NCBI GenBank assembly: GCA_028532985.1 | Contig: JANCIK010000012.1 | Span: 806,001 to 870,000 of the forward strand | Length of the DNA stretch: 64,000 nucleotides | Source: Stropharia rugosoannulata | Taxonomy: Eukaryota > Basidiomycota > Agaricomycetes > Agaricales > Strophariaceae | Direction of reading: 5' to 3' | Shown here: piece by piece, positions 1 to 9,971 of the stretch | How the letters are laid out: each line of letters opens with the position of its first letter | Numbering within the stretch: position 1 is the stretch's first letter | The notes under the pieces: generated by a model | Database searches by the model: none | The model's input: only the letters and a program-made list of their open reading frames with translations | Told to the model about the DNA's origin: nothing | Program-made: the position numbers and the translations under genes

Positions 1-835
1 TGTGCGATCCGAGTTGAATTTGACAGGGCGTTCGTTTTATGGTGAGTACACGTCGTTGTCTTGAACCGGATTTGGCTGACCTGCGCTTCTTGATGGCACA
101 CGGGCGGGGCGCATTCGCAGAGCTCGACTGGGCGTGGTTTACAGCGAAACGGCGCGTCTGCCACCCGCAGCGAGCGCAGACAACGTTCGAGGTCGTCCAG
201 GATGACCCGGACATGCTTGGTTGTGATCAAAGTAAGTGAACCATGCACCTGTACTAAAAATGGTTAAACTGACTTTAGAACTTTGGGAGGTTACTTACCG
301 CCACGGGGGGTGCTGTACCACTCGCGGCACGTTGAACCTATCGGAAAAAGAGGTAAGTGACAGGTTAACAATAACATTTAATAGACTGATATTGTGCATA
401 GCCTCTTGTATGAACAGCGGCAGCCCGCTCGCGCTCTGCTGAGAAGCATAACCGTTGCGCAAACTCTATGCCCGGTGTCCGCGCTCCAGCCTCGGAGACA
501 CCATTTGATTGCGCGCAGACGCTGGACAGCGAGCTGCAGCCTGCGGCAGTCCGCTCCTGGCTGGGTCCTGTTACTATTGTAAGTGTCATGAATTATACGA
601 TGCGAGAAACGAAGAAGTCACGTAAATAGTTGGTGGACATGACATGGTCGAGAATACGAAGCTTCGTTCGCCGCATTGCGCCGCATGCGAGTTTGGCTGG
701 GCCCATGCTGAGGGCAGGTGACATCTGACTGACAGCAAGTATGTTACGCTCAACTGGACCGCCGCAGATGCGGGCAGCGCGCCGCGAGTCGATCGTGGCA
801 GAGGATCGCGTTTGAGGCCTGAGGGCCCGCTGTAG
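1..835 (+). CDS. Candidate spliced gene A, 5'-truncated by window start
   Basis: 3' part of an unrecognised intron-containing gene; its start is outside the window (complete copies at 8554, 17201, 25850 and 34494). Clear splice signals are: donor at 42 (GTGAGT) and acceptor at 120; donor at 232 (GTAAGT) and acceptor at 278; donor at 353 (GTAAGT). The joined frame reads as plausible protein (FYELDWAWFTAKRR, then EVVQDDPDML, then KLWEVTYRHGG). After 353 the splicing is ambiguous. A frame through 440-575 ending in SWLGPVTI, then a donor at 576 and a segment around 641-719, can be joined, with a stop near 835. I recognise no family; it could also be a decayed gene. Confidence 0.4.
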
Positions 836-871
836 CAGAACAGGCGAGCACACCGTGCGCGCTCCGTAGTG

Positions 872-1323
872 CTATGCGCCTCCTCGAGGGCGTGGGCAGA
901 CGGCGAAATCTAGGACAAAGGCGATGTGCTGCATCGCGGCCAGTGTCAAAGGACGCTGCATCCGGCTCTGTAGAAGAAGAAACATGAGTGGTGAGTTGGT
1001 AATGTATGATTTGAGCACATACCTCCAATGTGATATCGATGAATAAAAGTAAGTACTGGTCTTGTGATGAGTGGAGCATACCTTTCAGAGTAATCGATAG
1101 GGCGCGAGCAGACAGCGCACGCTGGCGCACACTCAACTGCGCGGATGCAGCTCGTTCGCGACTCGTTGTAGAGACGCACCCCCTCTGGATCGCGGGCGCG
1201 TCTGCCCCAGGCACACACGCCCGAGACATGCGCACTCTGTCGTGTAAAGACTAGCTTGCGCATTCCGGCTGACTGGAGCGCGCGCTGAGGAAGCGCGTCG
1301 GTGCCGCATCTGAGTTCAAACAT
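872..1323 (-). CDS. Candidate spliced gene D, copy 1
   Basis: Unrecognised minus-strand candidate. A textbook intron at 968-1022 (donor GTATGT, pyrimidine-rich TTCTTCTACAG acceptor) joins two reading frames into a plausible protein: upstream ITLKGMLHSSQDQYLLLFID, downstream QRPLTLAAMQHIAFVLDF, with a stop at 872-874. The upstream frame is open to an ATG at 1252 or 1323 depending on a C run near 1170 whose length varies between copies, so the N-terminus is unsure. It converges on candidate gene A. I recognise no domain. Confidence 0.35.
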
Positions 1324-1394
1324 AGAACATGCATAGCTGTCCCGCGCATTCCGTCAGTTTCAGCGCGGATCTGGGTCTGCGAAGCACGACTGCT

Positions 1395-1670
1395 TCAAGA
1401 CGCGATGCGCGGAATAGGGCGAGGCGGACGGGACGAGGTCAACGGGAGGGATGCGTGCGTACGGGAGGGATACGGGCGGACGGGACAGAGTTGCGGGATG
1501 CGAGCATTGGGGGACGGGATGCAGGCAGCAGGGCGCGGCAGTGGCGCGCGGCGGGAGGCGTGCATGCCAAGACAAGCGGGCGTGCTGCGTGCAGCATGCG
1601 GAAGGGGCTGGCAGGCGGACGCGAGGCAAGCGAGAGGGAAAGTGGACGAGACAGCCTGAGGACAGCACAC
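1395..1670 (+). other. G-rich, purine-skewed tract with open frames on both strands
   Basis: A strongly G-rich stretch of short related phrases such as GGGAGGGATGCG and GGACGGGAC. Long frames are open on both strands, but they are rich in Arg, Gly, Ala and Pro and read as low-complexity artefacts. On the minus strand the tract is a CT-rich run just upstream of candidate gene D, where a fungal promoter might sit. Equivalents start at about 10043, 18690, 27338 and 35981. Its G runs vary in length between copies. Confidence 0.6.
1463..1484 (+). other. G-quadruplex motif
   Basis: Four GGG runs separated by loops of 1, 4 and 5 bases, fitting the standard intramolecular G-quadruplex pattern. It recurs at 10111-10132, 18758-18779, 27406-27427 and 36049-36070. 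The fold is predicted from sequence only. Confidence 0.6.
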
Positions 1671-2224
1671 ACAGTACAGGCCAGCTTGCTGATATTGAGA
1701 TGGAACTCACATTAAGAGATAGGGGGATGGGGCAGAAAAGGGGTATTGTCGTTCAGAGGTTGATTGAACACGAAGACAAGAAAATGTACAACTTCGGGCC
1801 AAACGTTGCTCCAAAATCGGCAACTCCGGCTACGGCCCGGGCGGCGCGTGCGCCCCTGGATGCACCCCTATGTAATAGCACCCTCCCCTTTTCCTTCAGC
1901 TTTTCATTTGCCCGCTGTCCTACCTTCTCTATGGGCTCCTGGACCTCGTGATGATGGAGAAACAGTACCAAAAAGCTGTGATATCCTATCATTGAAACAC
2001 TCGTGAAGCACTTGATTCAAACGACTGTTCAAGTCCAACATCGCCGACATATTTTTCGAACCCAGAACTCGTGTAATGATTTGCATGCCGTATCTGCCTC
2101 GTTTAAACCTCGTGTCCTTCGCGAAATTTTTCAATGTCCGTGAGGGTCCTGATATTACACGAGCTTTACAAGCGTGCTTCTATGTACCAGGCTCTACCAG
2201 GTCTCGACATTCTCAACCGATCCG

Positions 2225-2260
2225 AGGTGACGTACTCCCACTCTCCTTGGTTTACCAATA
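2225..2260 (+). repeat. 36-base direct repeat (partner at 2585-2620)
   Basis: The stretch starting AGGTGACGTACTCCCACTCT is repeated at 2585-2620, 360 bases downstream, with about two mismatches. A shorter shared piece (CCAGGTCT) precedes both. Both lie 3' of the hydrophobin stop codon at 2674. The pair recurs in every unit. Role unknown. Confidence 0.7.
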
Positions 2261-2673
2261 CGCTAGCTGACCGCTGGATTCACTCCGGGCAGCCCAACAT
2301 TTTGTCAGGCTAATAACACCGCATAAAGTGAGATTTTAGTTGGATTTTAGATTAAGATGAAATTTTGATTCAAACTCGCTCCTAGTTTCTTACTGAAATA
2401 TAAATCAGAGTCGGTACTAACAGCCTACAGGAAACATATCAATTATACCTTTTATTTCAACATGAAAGGTAAGCTGAAATGCTAGCGCCCCCCGTGCCAA
2501 AACTATGGTTGATATTATGTAATTTGTCGGGCTGAACAGCTTTACGAGCGTACAAGAGAAGCCTTATATACCAGGTCTCAACATTGGTGACGTACTCCCA
2601 CTCTCCTTGGTTTCCCAATAATGGCCTGCGTTAGATTGAACTTGCACCAGCCGCCAAAGATATTTGGTACAGT

Positions 2674-3277
2674 TCAAAGGTTGATATTGATAGGCACGCA
2701 TCCAATGGCGATAAGTCCGTTCTGCCGACCAACACTCCATCAGCAAGCGTCTATAAACAGGGCCATTTCACGCTTACAAAGTTCATGTTGCTACAGCAGA
2801 GCGGCATCTGAGCGCAGCTGTTTTGACCAAGGTCAAGAATATTGATTGGCGTGCATTGAATCCCTCTGCAGGTACACCTCGTATTACTTTAATTATTTCT
2901 TTCAGGGATCGAAATACGTACACCAACGACACGGCGCCTTGAAGCACGACGCCCAGCAGCCCGAGGAGAAGACCAACGGCTGAACCGTCAGACTAAGCTC
3001 GGGTATGAGTATTTGTAGAGCAAGCGATGATGGACGAGAACACTCACTCGTTCCAGTGAATTACAGCAGTTCAACCCTCCAGTGTTGCATTGGTTCGCCG
3101 GGGCCCCGGGGGTGATGGTGGGAGCCTGGAGATATAAATTAAAATCACGGCGAGGATGGTTATGATGTACGAAGAACGCACTGGAACGTCCACCGTGGTC
3201 GTAGCTGCAGTGGCGGCTGCAAGGACGCTGAGCGTCGCGATGAAGAAGAACAGCGTAGCAATTTGGCGTGCAAACAT
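2674..3277 (-). CDS. Class I hydrophobin H1, array copy 1
   Basis: Secreted surface-active protein that self-assembles into amphipathic layers on hyphae, spores or fruiting bodies. Five exons (3182-3277, 3048-3125, 2922-2992, 2778-2865, 2674-2721) are joined by four GT-AG introns of 55-56 nt and give a 126-residue protein. Residues 1-24 form a signal peptide with the hydrophobic core LFFFIATLSVLAAATA. The eight cysteines lie at 45, 52-53, 86, 99, 105-106 and 119, i.e. C-X6-CC-X32-C-X12-C-X5-CC-X12-C, which fits class I rather than class II. CNTGGLNCC and the C-terminal NGLIAIGCVPI are hallmark segments. A TATA box lies about 46 bases upstream of the ATG. The gene is intact and repeated identically in five array copies. 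Confidence 0.96.
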
Positions 3278-3322
3278 TTCAGTGTAGGAGGACTGGGCGA
3301 TGAAACTGTCCGCGAAGATTGA

Positions 3323-3330
3323 TTTTTATA
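3323..3330 (-). promoter_or_regulatory. TATA box of hydrophobin H1
   Basis: Read on the minus strand this is TATAAAAA, ending 46 bases before the hydrophobin ATG at 3277. The same element lies at 11972-11979, 20618-20625, 29265-29272 and 37907-37914. The diverged paralogue at 39383 has an equivalent box, which supports it as the core promoter. Confidence 0.75.
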
Positions 3331-4129
3331 CATGAACGCGGAAAGCGCGCTAGGCAAAATTAGGTATGTTATTCCGAGAAGGATGCCGCGACATATGGGT
3401 CTACCGTGCATCTATCTCACTGGTAAGGATAATCAGGCTGGCATCCTATTGGAGAGTGAGTTGAGGGCTGTGAAATGTCGGCTGTGATAAAACTTGGCAT
3501 CAGCTAACTTTGTATGGCAAGAAACCTTCCAAAAAAGGGTTAGATCGTCGAAAAACATACAAGTTTTCGACCGTTTTGCGCTGCGTACGGGCAGCGTTTC
3601 TCCCCGCCCGAAGGCCAGGTATATGTGGTAAAAATTTGGGAAACACGTACCTCGTTCATTGACTCGGATGTGGTCATAGCACACAAGAGTTGTACGTCGA
3701 AATGCTGGAGTAAGAGTCAGTTCACTAGCATGCATGTATCATACATGTTACTCACCATAGCTCCAGCACAGCGTGAGGACGAGGTCGGGGCATGGTCATC
3801 GTGGTGGCTAAACAAAAGAAAGTAAGAGTTCCTCGTTTAACCGTTCAAACTCAGTGTTTTGCGGACCCCACGCTCCCGCCACGTAACCATTCTTTCCGCA
3901 CGGACTCGGATATCACCAGTTATTACATATATCTCATGCATTATCTCCTGATGTACAACTCATCCGTTTCAGAGGAGCATGCTGCTCTTCCCTTCTTTCA
4001 ATATTCTCCAGTACAGAAGTCAAGTTTGAAAAGGAATAAAAATTATCATTGTACACTTGTTGTAAATGTTAGGAACAAGGAGTTTAATATACAAGTCTCG
4101 TCTTAAGGACTGCACGACATTCCGTGCGC

Positions 4130-5560
4130 TTCCCCCCATGAGCACAATCACCGCTGTCACTCCTCCGCCTCATATTGTGCTCGCCGCGGGGCCTCGACCT
4201 TGAACCCCGCATATCTTCAACTGTAAATTTTGTTTAGCTTGCCTCAAAAGATGTGCAGTGCGGCGACGGCAGTGGCAAGACAATGATACGTCGTTTTAGG
4301 GGTATTTAAGTGTAAGGAAGTCATAATGAGAACTGTAGTATGGGCGCACCCCTTTTTTGTTCAGAAATACGGTTCTCATTCCACGCAGCGTGAGGGCGTT
4401 CGCAGGAAATCGTTCTGTCGTGTTCGGGCATGATGGCATGTAAGTTGTGTGTGTGTTTTCACTTCTACAAATGCCATATAAGTGAAAATTCAAAGAAGAG
4501 CAATGTGTATACACGCACCTGTGTTGTCGCAGCGCTACCGTGCTGCTCCTCCCTTGCAAAATTGACTGATTCACCTAAAGAGTGTGCGACTTTTTGTAGT
4601 CGACGCTGGCTTTTCTATGATGCCTAACGCAAGGGCGTTTGCGAGAAATTGTTATGTCGTGTTAGAGCATGATTGCGACGGCCAAAGTCGGACAGAGTTT
4701 CACTGCTGAAAATGTCATGTAAGTAGAAATTAGGGGAAGAGCGATTTGTATGCACGCACCTGTGTCGTCGCAGCGCTCTTACCTCACAAAAGCGATTGAT
4801 CCTCCTACAGAGCGAGGGCGCTCGCCACGGGGCATCTGCTCTTAGCTCTGGGCAACATTCGGAAGTGTCATGTAATGCTGTATTTGGGGTCGTTAATTGG
4901 CACATGAAGCTGTTGTGGGAGGGTGGTCGTAAGGAATCGATATATTGCGTCGGTGCTTGCACTTTGCATAATGGACCGCATTTCGACTGTGGAACGAGTC
5001 AAGTAGGTACAAATAGTAATACAGATAGGTGTGCAACGTACCTGGGTTGTTGCAGCGCTAGTGCACTGCTCCTCCCACAAATAAAATCATCTGGACACGG
5101 CCACTATCTCTTCCTCCAGAACAGCGCACGCTCACCGCAAGGCATCGATCCCGTCTGTTGGAACATTAAACTGGTGTGGGAGCGCGGTTGCAGGGACACA
5201 ATATACAGTGTTGGGGCTCGTGCTTGTTGATGGAGCGCATTGCAACTGTAGAACGAATCAAAATAAGTACAAGTACCATACTAAAAGGTAGGTGTACAAC
5301 GTACCTGGTAGCGCGCTGCTCCTCCCACAAATAAAAACATCTGTACACGGGGGGAGCCATGTCGCCCTAGGCTCCAGAACAGCGCAAGCTTGCGGCAAGG
5401 TGTCGACCCCTTAGTTGTCACAGTGCAAGGGTGGTAAGTATGGAACACAGAGGATACAGGGATTAATGACCTACATGAGCCGTCTCAGCGCTGTGCGCTG
5501 CTCCTCTTGCCGGTTGTCTGTTTGAAGGACATTGCACTCGCCGTGGGGCATCGTCCACTG
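4130..5560. repeat. Degenerate short blocks inside the unit (about seven)
   Basis: A module recurs with spacings of about 150-310 bases: a GC-rich core like CCGTGGGGCATCG (near 4183, 4400, 4640, 4821, 5134, 5390 and 5540), alternating with a piece like CAGCGCTxxxCTGCTCCTCCC (near 4535, 5050, 5310 and 5490) and a nearby GTACGTTG-type splice donor on the minus strand. The copies are well diverged, so this duplication is much older than the array. It looks like repeated exon-intron pairs of an old minus-strand gene, but no continuous frame survives. Equivalents: 12779-14205, 21425-22855 and 30071-31500. Confidence 0.5.
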
Positions 5561-6147
5561 AAAACGGGCATGTAAACATTTGTCTTGCACACCATTCTAA
5601 ACACAGTGACTGTCCCTTGTGATTCATCTCTGGACACCGCTCTTGGGGTGTCGAAAAATTGAGTTTTCATGTGGGGCGTCTTGCAAGTATGCGCGTGCGT
5701 GCGGTTGCAGGTGTACAAGGCTGGGGCAGGGTTGAGGCATATGTTGCAGTAGAGTAATAACAACTTACTGGGTCTTTATACATCCAGACAGTAACTGAAC
5801 GCCGTGCTGAGCTGGCAATGGTGAGAGGCAAGAGCGGGTGTCGGTTAGTACGTAACAGAATAGCACCGGCATGCTTCCTCATCCCGCCGCACAGGGATGC
5901 GAGCGCGCCGCACATTAGCATTCCTCCGTTCCCTGTATTTTCTCGCTAGACTGTATATCAAGCAAGGCTTGTATCCCCATTTAGGACACGGCAGGGTAAG
6001 GCAAGGTGCAGACGAGGTGCTGGATGGACATAATATGACCGCAGTAAGCTTGTATTGTAATATGCATGAGATCATCTCAAACCAGTCAGAGCACAGTGGA
6101 GTCCGAGTGGGCGGCCGCTCTCGTGCGCATGAATACAACAATCCCAA
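5488..6147 (-). CDS. Candidate spliced gene B (unit copy 1; repeated in copies 2-4)
   Basis: Weak minus-strand candidate. An exon from 5936 to 5770 can start at a TAG acceptor and ends at a GTAAGT donor after the segment SARRSVTVWMYKDP. The next open segment, down to a stop near 5488, carries GTVTVFRMVCKTNVYMPVF. Upstream, another open segment starts at an ATG at 6147. Splice joints are guesses. Equivalent positions are about 14136-14792, 22783-23442 and 31428-32087. No family recognised; it may be an old, decaying gene. Confidence 0.22.
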
Positions 6148-6619
6148 GAAATAGTGTCATTACTCTGCAGTAAGTACATTGTCATGCTTTTACATAAAAC
6201 CAGAGAATCTAATGGATGGCACGTATGACTACGAGAGATGCGCATCGGGGTCGTACACTGCCATTCGGAGGATACATCACAAATGTGCTGTTTCTAACCA
6301 TCTTCCTGCACACTTCAGACCACGGATACAAACTCTTAGCAACGGAATCTTCGAAACACGCGTAGTTTATCTACATACGCTCATGTATATAGTACGGGCA
6401 TTTCCAGTAGTATATCATATTTAGTACATGTAATTGAATGTAATAATCAAGAATAGACTGTAATGGAGTTATAAGGATGGTAAAATGTTTGTGAAATGGT
6501 TAGAATCACTTACAATCTTGAAGGAGAACTATGTCATCCTCGACGTACAAATCTGCCTAAATCTCCGATTTCTTTGCTCTAGAACTGTTCCAAATACATT
6601 ATGTAACGTCTTCGCATAG

Positions 6620-6652
6620 CCGCTAGCCCCTGCGAGCTACTAGCGCTAGCGG
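6620..6652. other. Short hairpin in the unit
   Basis: CCGCTAGC at 6620-6627 and GCTAGCGG at 6645-6652 form an 8-bp stem with a 17-base loop; TAGCGCTA within it is itself palindromic. Repeated in copies 2-4. No T-run or other terminator or RNA-gene features nearby, so no role is assigned. Confidence 0.4.
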
Positions 6653-8372
6653 TAACCAAAGCGCTGGAAGGTGCGTATGACGAGCGCAGGGTCTCATTCA
6701 GACCATTCCACACGATTTCTGTAGTTAATACAATAAATGGGGGTGTAGTTACATCATATATACACACTATAGGTGTAGCAGACGCACGTGAATCGGTGCG
6801 CGCGCGTGCGGCACTTGCGCTGCTTGCTGCACGAACTTTGTGGCACGATTTACATTGCAGCTCGCGCTAAAATACACCCATTTCCCCCAAAAAAAACGCC
6901 ATGTACACCTTATTAGTGGTATATACAATATTTAAGGTACATAAACCAACGATAATTCAAGCTGAAAACAGCTCTGCATCGTCAAGAATCCTCTTACCAC
7001 GATCCCCTCCATTACGCATTCTCGCACAACTTTGCAAAAAAGGTCGTTATTTCTGGGTTACCAAATTTGCTTGGCAAGGGTCCTATTGAGTTATATTTGG
7101 TGCGGAGACGTACTATGCGCAGGCCCTAGCGGTCGCTATCGTATGGAAGATGTGCGCGGAATGTGCAGGGAGGCGTACAATGCAATCTACGTGATTTACG
7201 CAAAGTTTGCGGAATTATATGACTTGAATATACTTTAATATATGTTCGCAGGTTGGGATAGGTGTGTGCGCACCATTGCGCTTGAATGCGGTCGCTCTTG
7301 CGCTGTTTATTTGACGCACTTTACGGTACAACATGTAGCACATGCCCTCGCGAAATTTGCAGTGTCTTCCCAATAAATTTTATTTCCCATATACTAGTGT
7401 CCTTTATTTACCATGGGGATGCTTTCCATCGAGCGGAAATGTCACAAACTCATAAGGGATGGACCCGGTATCCATCCCCTCCTGTTCCTCCACTTCACAA
7501 TCTCATGCAATTTTGCACAAAAAGGGTCACTTTCCGGCAATCAAGTCACGCTTATATACACATGAAATCATGCGCTGGCATACCTCGGAGCTCCGCGACT
7601 GAGAAACTAGCTCCAGATTCGAAGATTCGCACAAGGCGGGTGTTCCTACATACTATAGCAATAGAATCCGTTTATATTTCTGTTTAGGGGCTTACAGCTT
7701 TACTGACGGACATGGAGTAGATGGTAGTAGATATAAGAACTACAGACCTACGAGTCCAGGACTCGGGCAATGAGGGCGTGCGCACCCTGCGCGGCGCATC
7801 CTCGTTCCGAAAGTTCTGTACACTTTACGGACTTTCTTCGTGTCCTACTACCGCCGCTGATCATTACGTACGGGCTAGCGGACTGATATCCGCCAGGCCA
7901 ACTGTTGTAAGTTAGTTTCGGGCATACGAAGAGTACGCCCTCAATCCAGGCGCGCATGCTGAAAGCCTGAAATTACACACGCACGTAAATTCCCATTGAA
8001 TTACCTGATATTTCAAAGCCTATGCGGAACGAGAATATGTCCTGCAGCATCTGTGGGATGCGTTGGAGGTTCAGCTTTGCATTTCAATTGACAACCTACC
8101 TAGGCATTAACATTAGTGGCAAACGGTGCTCAGAATTTGTTGTAACTTTTTGAAGAGTAGATACTGATAAAAATAGGTAGATAGCAGTTCCATACAGTAG
8201 TAACACTAGTTAATAACATGGTGCGATCGACTCAACGTGAGGAGGAGCGGGTCCATAAGGCCGGCGCTCGCCTAAGTGACTGCATTACACGCAGGACCCT
8301 GCACTCACACTTTCGGTTTGGCCCTTCATCACTGGCTTATTTGGTACGTATCCCTAAGTACATTTAGAATAG

Positions 8373-8380
8373 TATATAAG
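8373..8380 (+). promoter_or_regulatory. TATA box upstream of candidate gene A
   Basis: TATATAAG lies 14 bases before an ATG at 8394 and 174 bases before the ATG of candidate gene A at 8554. A pyrimidine-rich stretch follows at 8404-8440 and a clean GT-AG intron at 8483-8534. The arrangement is that of a fungal promoter with an intron in the leader and supports transcription of the plus strand here. The same element recurs in the other units. Confidence 0.5.
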
Positions 8381-8553
8381 CCGGCCAGCTACCATGACTA
8401 TTCTCCAGCCCCAGCTCTCTCTTCTCTTCTCACTCTGCACACCGCCCATTCAGATCACCTATTATGACCTGCTACAGGCCAGGTGAGTACAGACGTACCT
8501 CAGTGAAGCTGCCTGAAGCTGACTTGTTTTATAGACTTGCATGACTGTTGGTC

Positions 8554-9483
8554 ATGGTCACGAACCTGCTCGTAACAGACCTGAACTCTGCGCTGAACGT
8601 CGAACAGGAACGGTCGACCGGCAGACAGAGCCTGACGTACCTCGACCTTGTGCGATCCGAGTTGAATTTGACAGGGCGTTCGTTTTATGGTGAGTACACG
8701 TCGTTGTCTTGAACCGGATTTGGCTGACCTGCGCTTCTTGATGGCACACGGGCGGGGCGCATTCGCAGAGCTCGACTGGGCGTGGTTTACAGCGAAACGG
8801 CGCGTCTGCCACCCGCAGCGAGCGCAGACAACGTTCGAGGTCGTCCAGGATGACCCGGACATGCTTGGTTGTGATCAAAGTAAGTGAACCATGCACCTGT
8901 ACTAAAAATGGTTAAACTGACTTTAGAACTTTGGGAGGTTACTTACCGCCACGGGGGGTGCTGTACCACTCGCGGCACGTTGAACCTATCGGAAAAAGAG
9001 GTAAGTGACAGGTTAACAATAACATTTAATAGACTGATATTGTGCATAGCCTCTTGTATGAACAGCGGCAGCCCGCTCGCGCTCTGCTGAGAAGCATAAC
9101 CGTTGCGCAAACTCTATGCCCGGTGTCCGCGCTCCAGCCTCGGAGACACCATTTGATTGCGCGCAGACGCTGGACAGCGAGCTGCAGCCTGCGGCAGTCC
9201 GCTCCTGGCTGGGTCCTGTTACTATTGTAAGTGTCATGAATTATACGATGCGAGAAACGAAGAAGTCACGTAAATAGTTGGTGGACATGACATGGTCGAG
9301 AATACGAAGCTTCGTTCGCCGCATTGCGCCGCATGCGAGTTTGGCTGGGCCCATGCTGAGGGCAGGTGACATCTGACTGACAGCAAGTATGTTACGCTCA
9401 ACTGGACCGCCGCAGATGCGGGCAGCGCGCCGCGAGTCGATCGTGGCAGAGGATCGCGTTTGAGGCCTGAGGGCCCGCTGTAG
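8554..9483 (+). CDS. Candidate spliced gene A, copy 2
   Basis: Unrecognised protein beginning at an ATG in good context (G at -3 and +4). Exon 1 is 8554-8689, then 8769-8879 and 8927-9000, with canonical GTGAGT/GTAAGT donors; splicing further 3' is uncertain. The start encodes MVTNLLVTDLNSAL and continues with SLTYLDLVRSELNLTG. Upstream is a TATA box (8373-8380) and an intron at 8483-8534. An upstream ATG at 8394 reads through that intron in the same frame but meets one TGA at 8542-8544, just before the ATG used here. The gene is either led by a short upstream ORF or inactivated. It spans the boundary between units 1 and 2. Confidence 0.42.
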
Positions 9484-9519
9484 CAGAACAGGCGAGCACA
9501 CCGTGCGCGCTCCGTAGTG

Positions 9520-9971
9520 CTATGCGCCTCCTCGAGGGCGTGGGCAGACGGCGAAATCTAGGACAAAGGCGATGTGCTGCATCGCGGCCAGTGTCAAAGG
9601 ACGCTGCATCCGGCTCTGTAGAAGAAGAAACATGAGTGGTGAGTTGGTAATGTATGATTTGAGCACATACCTCCAATGTGATATCGATGAATAAAAGTAA
9701 GTACTGGTCTTGTGATGAGTGGAGCATACCTTTCAGAGTAATCGATAGGGCGCGAGCAGACAGCGCACGCTGGCGCACACTCAACTGCGCGGATGCAGCT
9801 CGTTCGCGACTCGTTGTAGAGACGCACCCCCTCTGGATCGCGGGCGCGTCTGCCCCAGGCACACACGCCCGAGACATGCGCACTCTGTCGTGTAAAGACT
9901 AGCTTGCGCATTCCGGCTGACTGGAGCGCGCGCTGAGGAAGCGCGTCGGTGCCGCATCTGAGTTCAAACAT
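9520..9971 (-). CDS. Candidate spliced gene D, copy 2
   Basis: Same candidate as at 872-1323: intron at 9616-9670 and stop at 9520. The C run that decides the N-terminal frame has five bases, as in copies 1 and 3. Confidence 0.33.

Larger units (their letters stand above)
1..8648. repeat. Array unit, copy 1 (reference copy)
   Basis: This copy is the coordinate reference for the others. Layout: 1-835 the 3' part of candidate gene A (+); 872-1323 candidate gene D (-); 1330-1720 a G-rich tract; 1730-2670 no gene seen, with a 36-base direct repeat; 2674-3277 hydrophobin (-); 3340-4130 no gene I can support; 4130-5560 degenerate blocks; 5488-6150 candidate gene B (-); 6200-6960 nothing convincing apart from a hairpin; 6970-7560 two related coding-like segments; 7690-8370 nothing seen; 8373-8648 promoter and 5' end of the next gene A. 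Relative to the other copies it lacks one G near 6274 and one G near 7104. Confidence 0.95.

Noticed and set aside
1329..1951. Long overlapping ORFs on both strands in the G-rich tract (up to 206 codons in copy 5)
   Set aside because: They are low-complexity Arg/Gly/Ala/Pro frames open on both strands because the tract lacks A/T-rich stop codons; lengths change with homopolymer indels between copies.
2040..2075. Possible tRNA T-loop (TTCGAACCC)
   Set aside because: No matching acceptor stem, D-loop or anticodon stem around it.
3433..3735. 100-codon minus-strand ORF upstream of H1
   Set aside because: It runs through splice-like signals (GTGAGT at about 3754, GTACGTG at about 3649), no joint gives a consistent start, and no domain is visible. 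Left unannotated.
4130..5560. CRISPR array
   Set aside because: The blocks are diverged, irregularly spaced and long, and the organism is a eukaryote.
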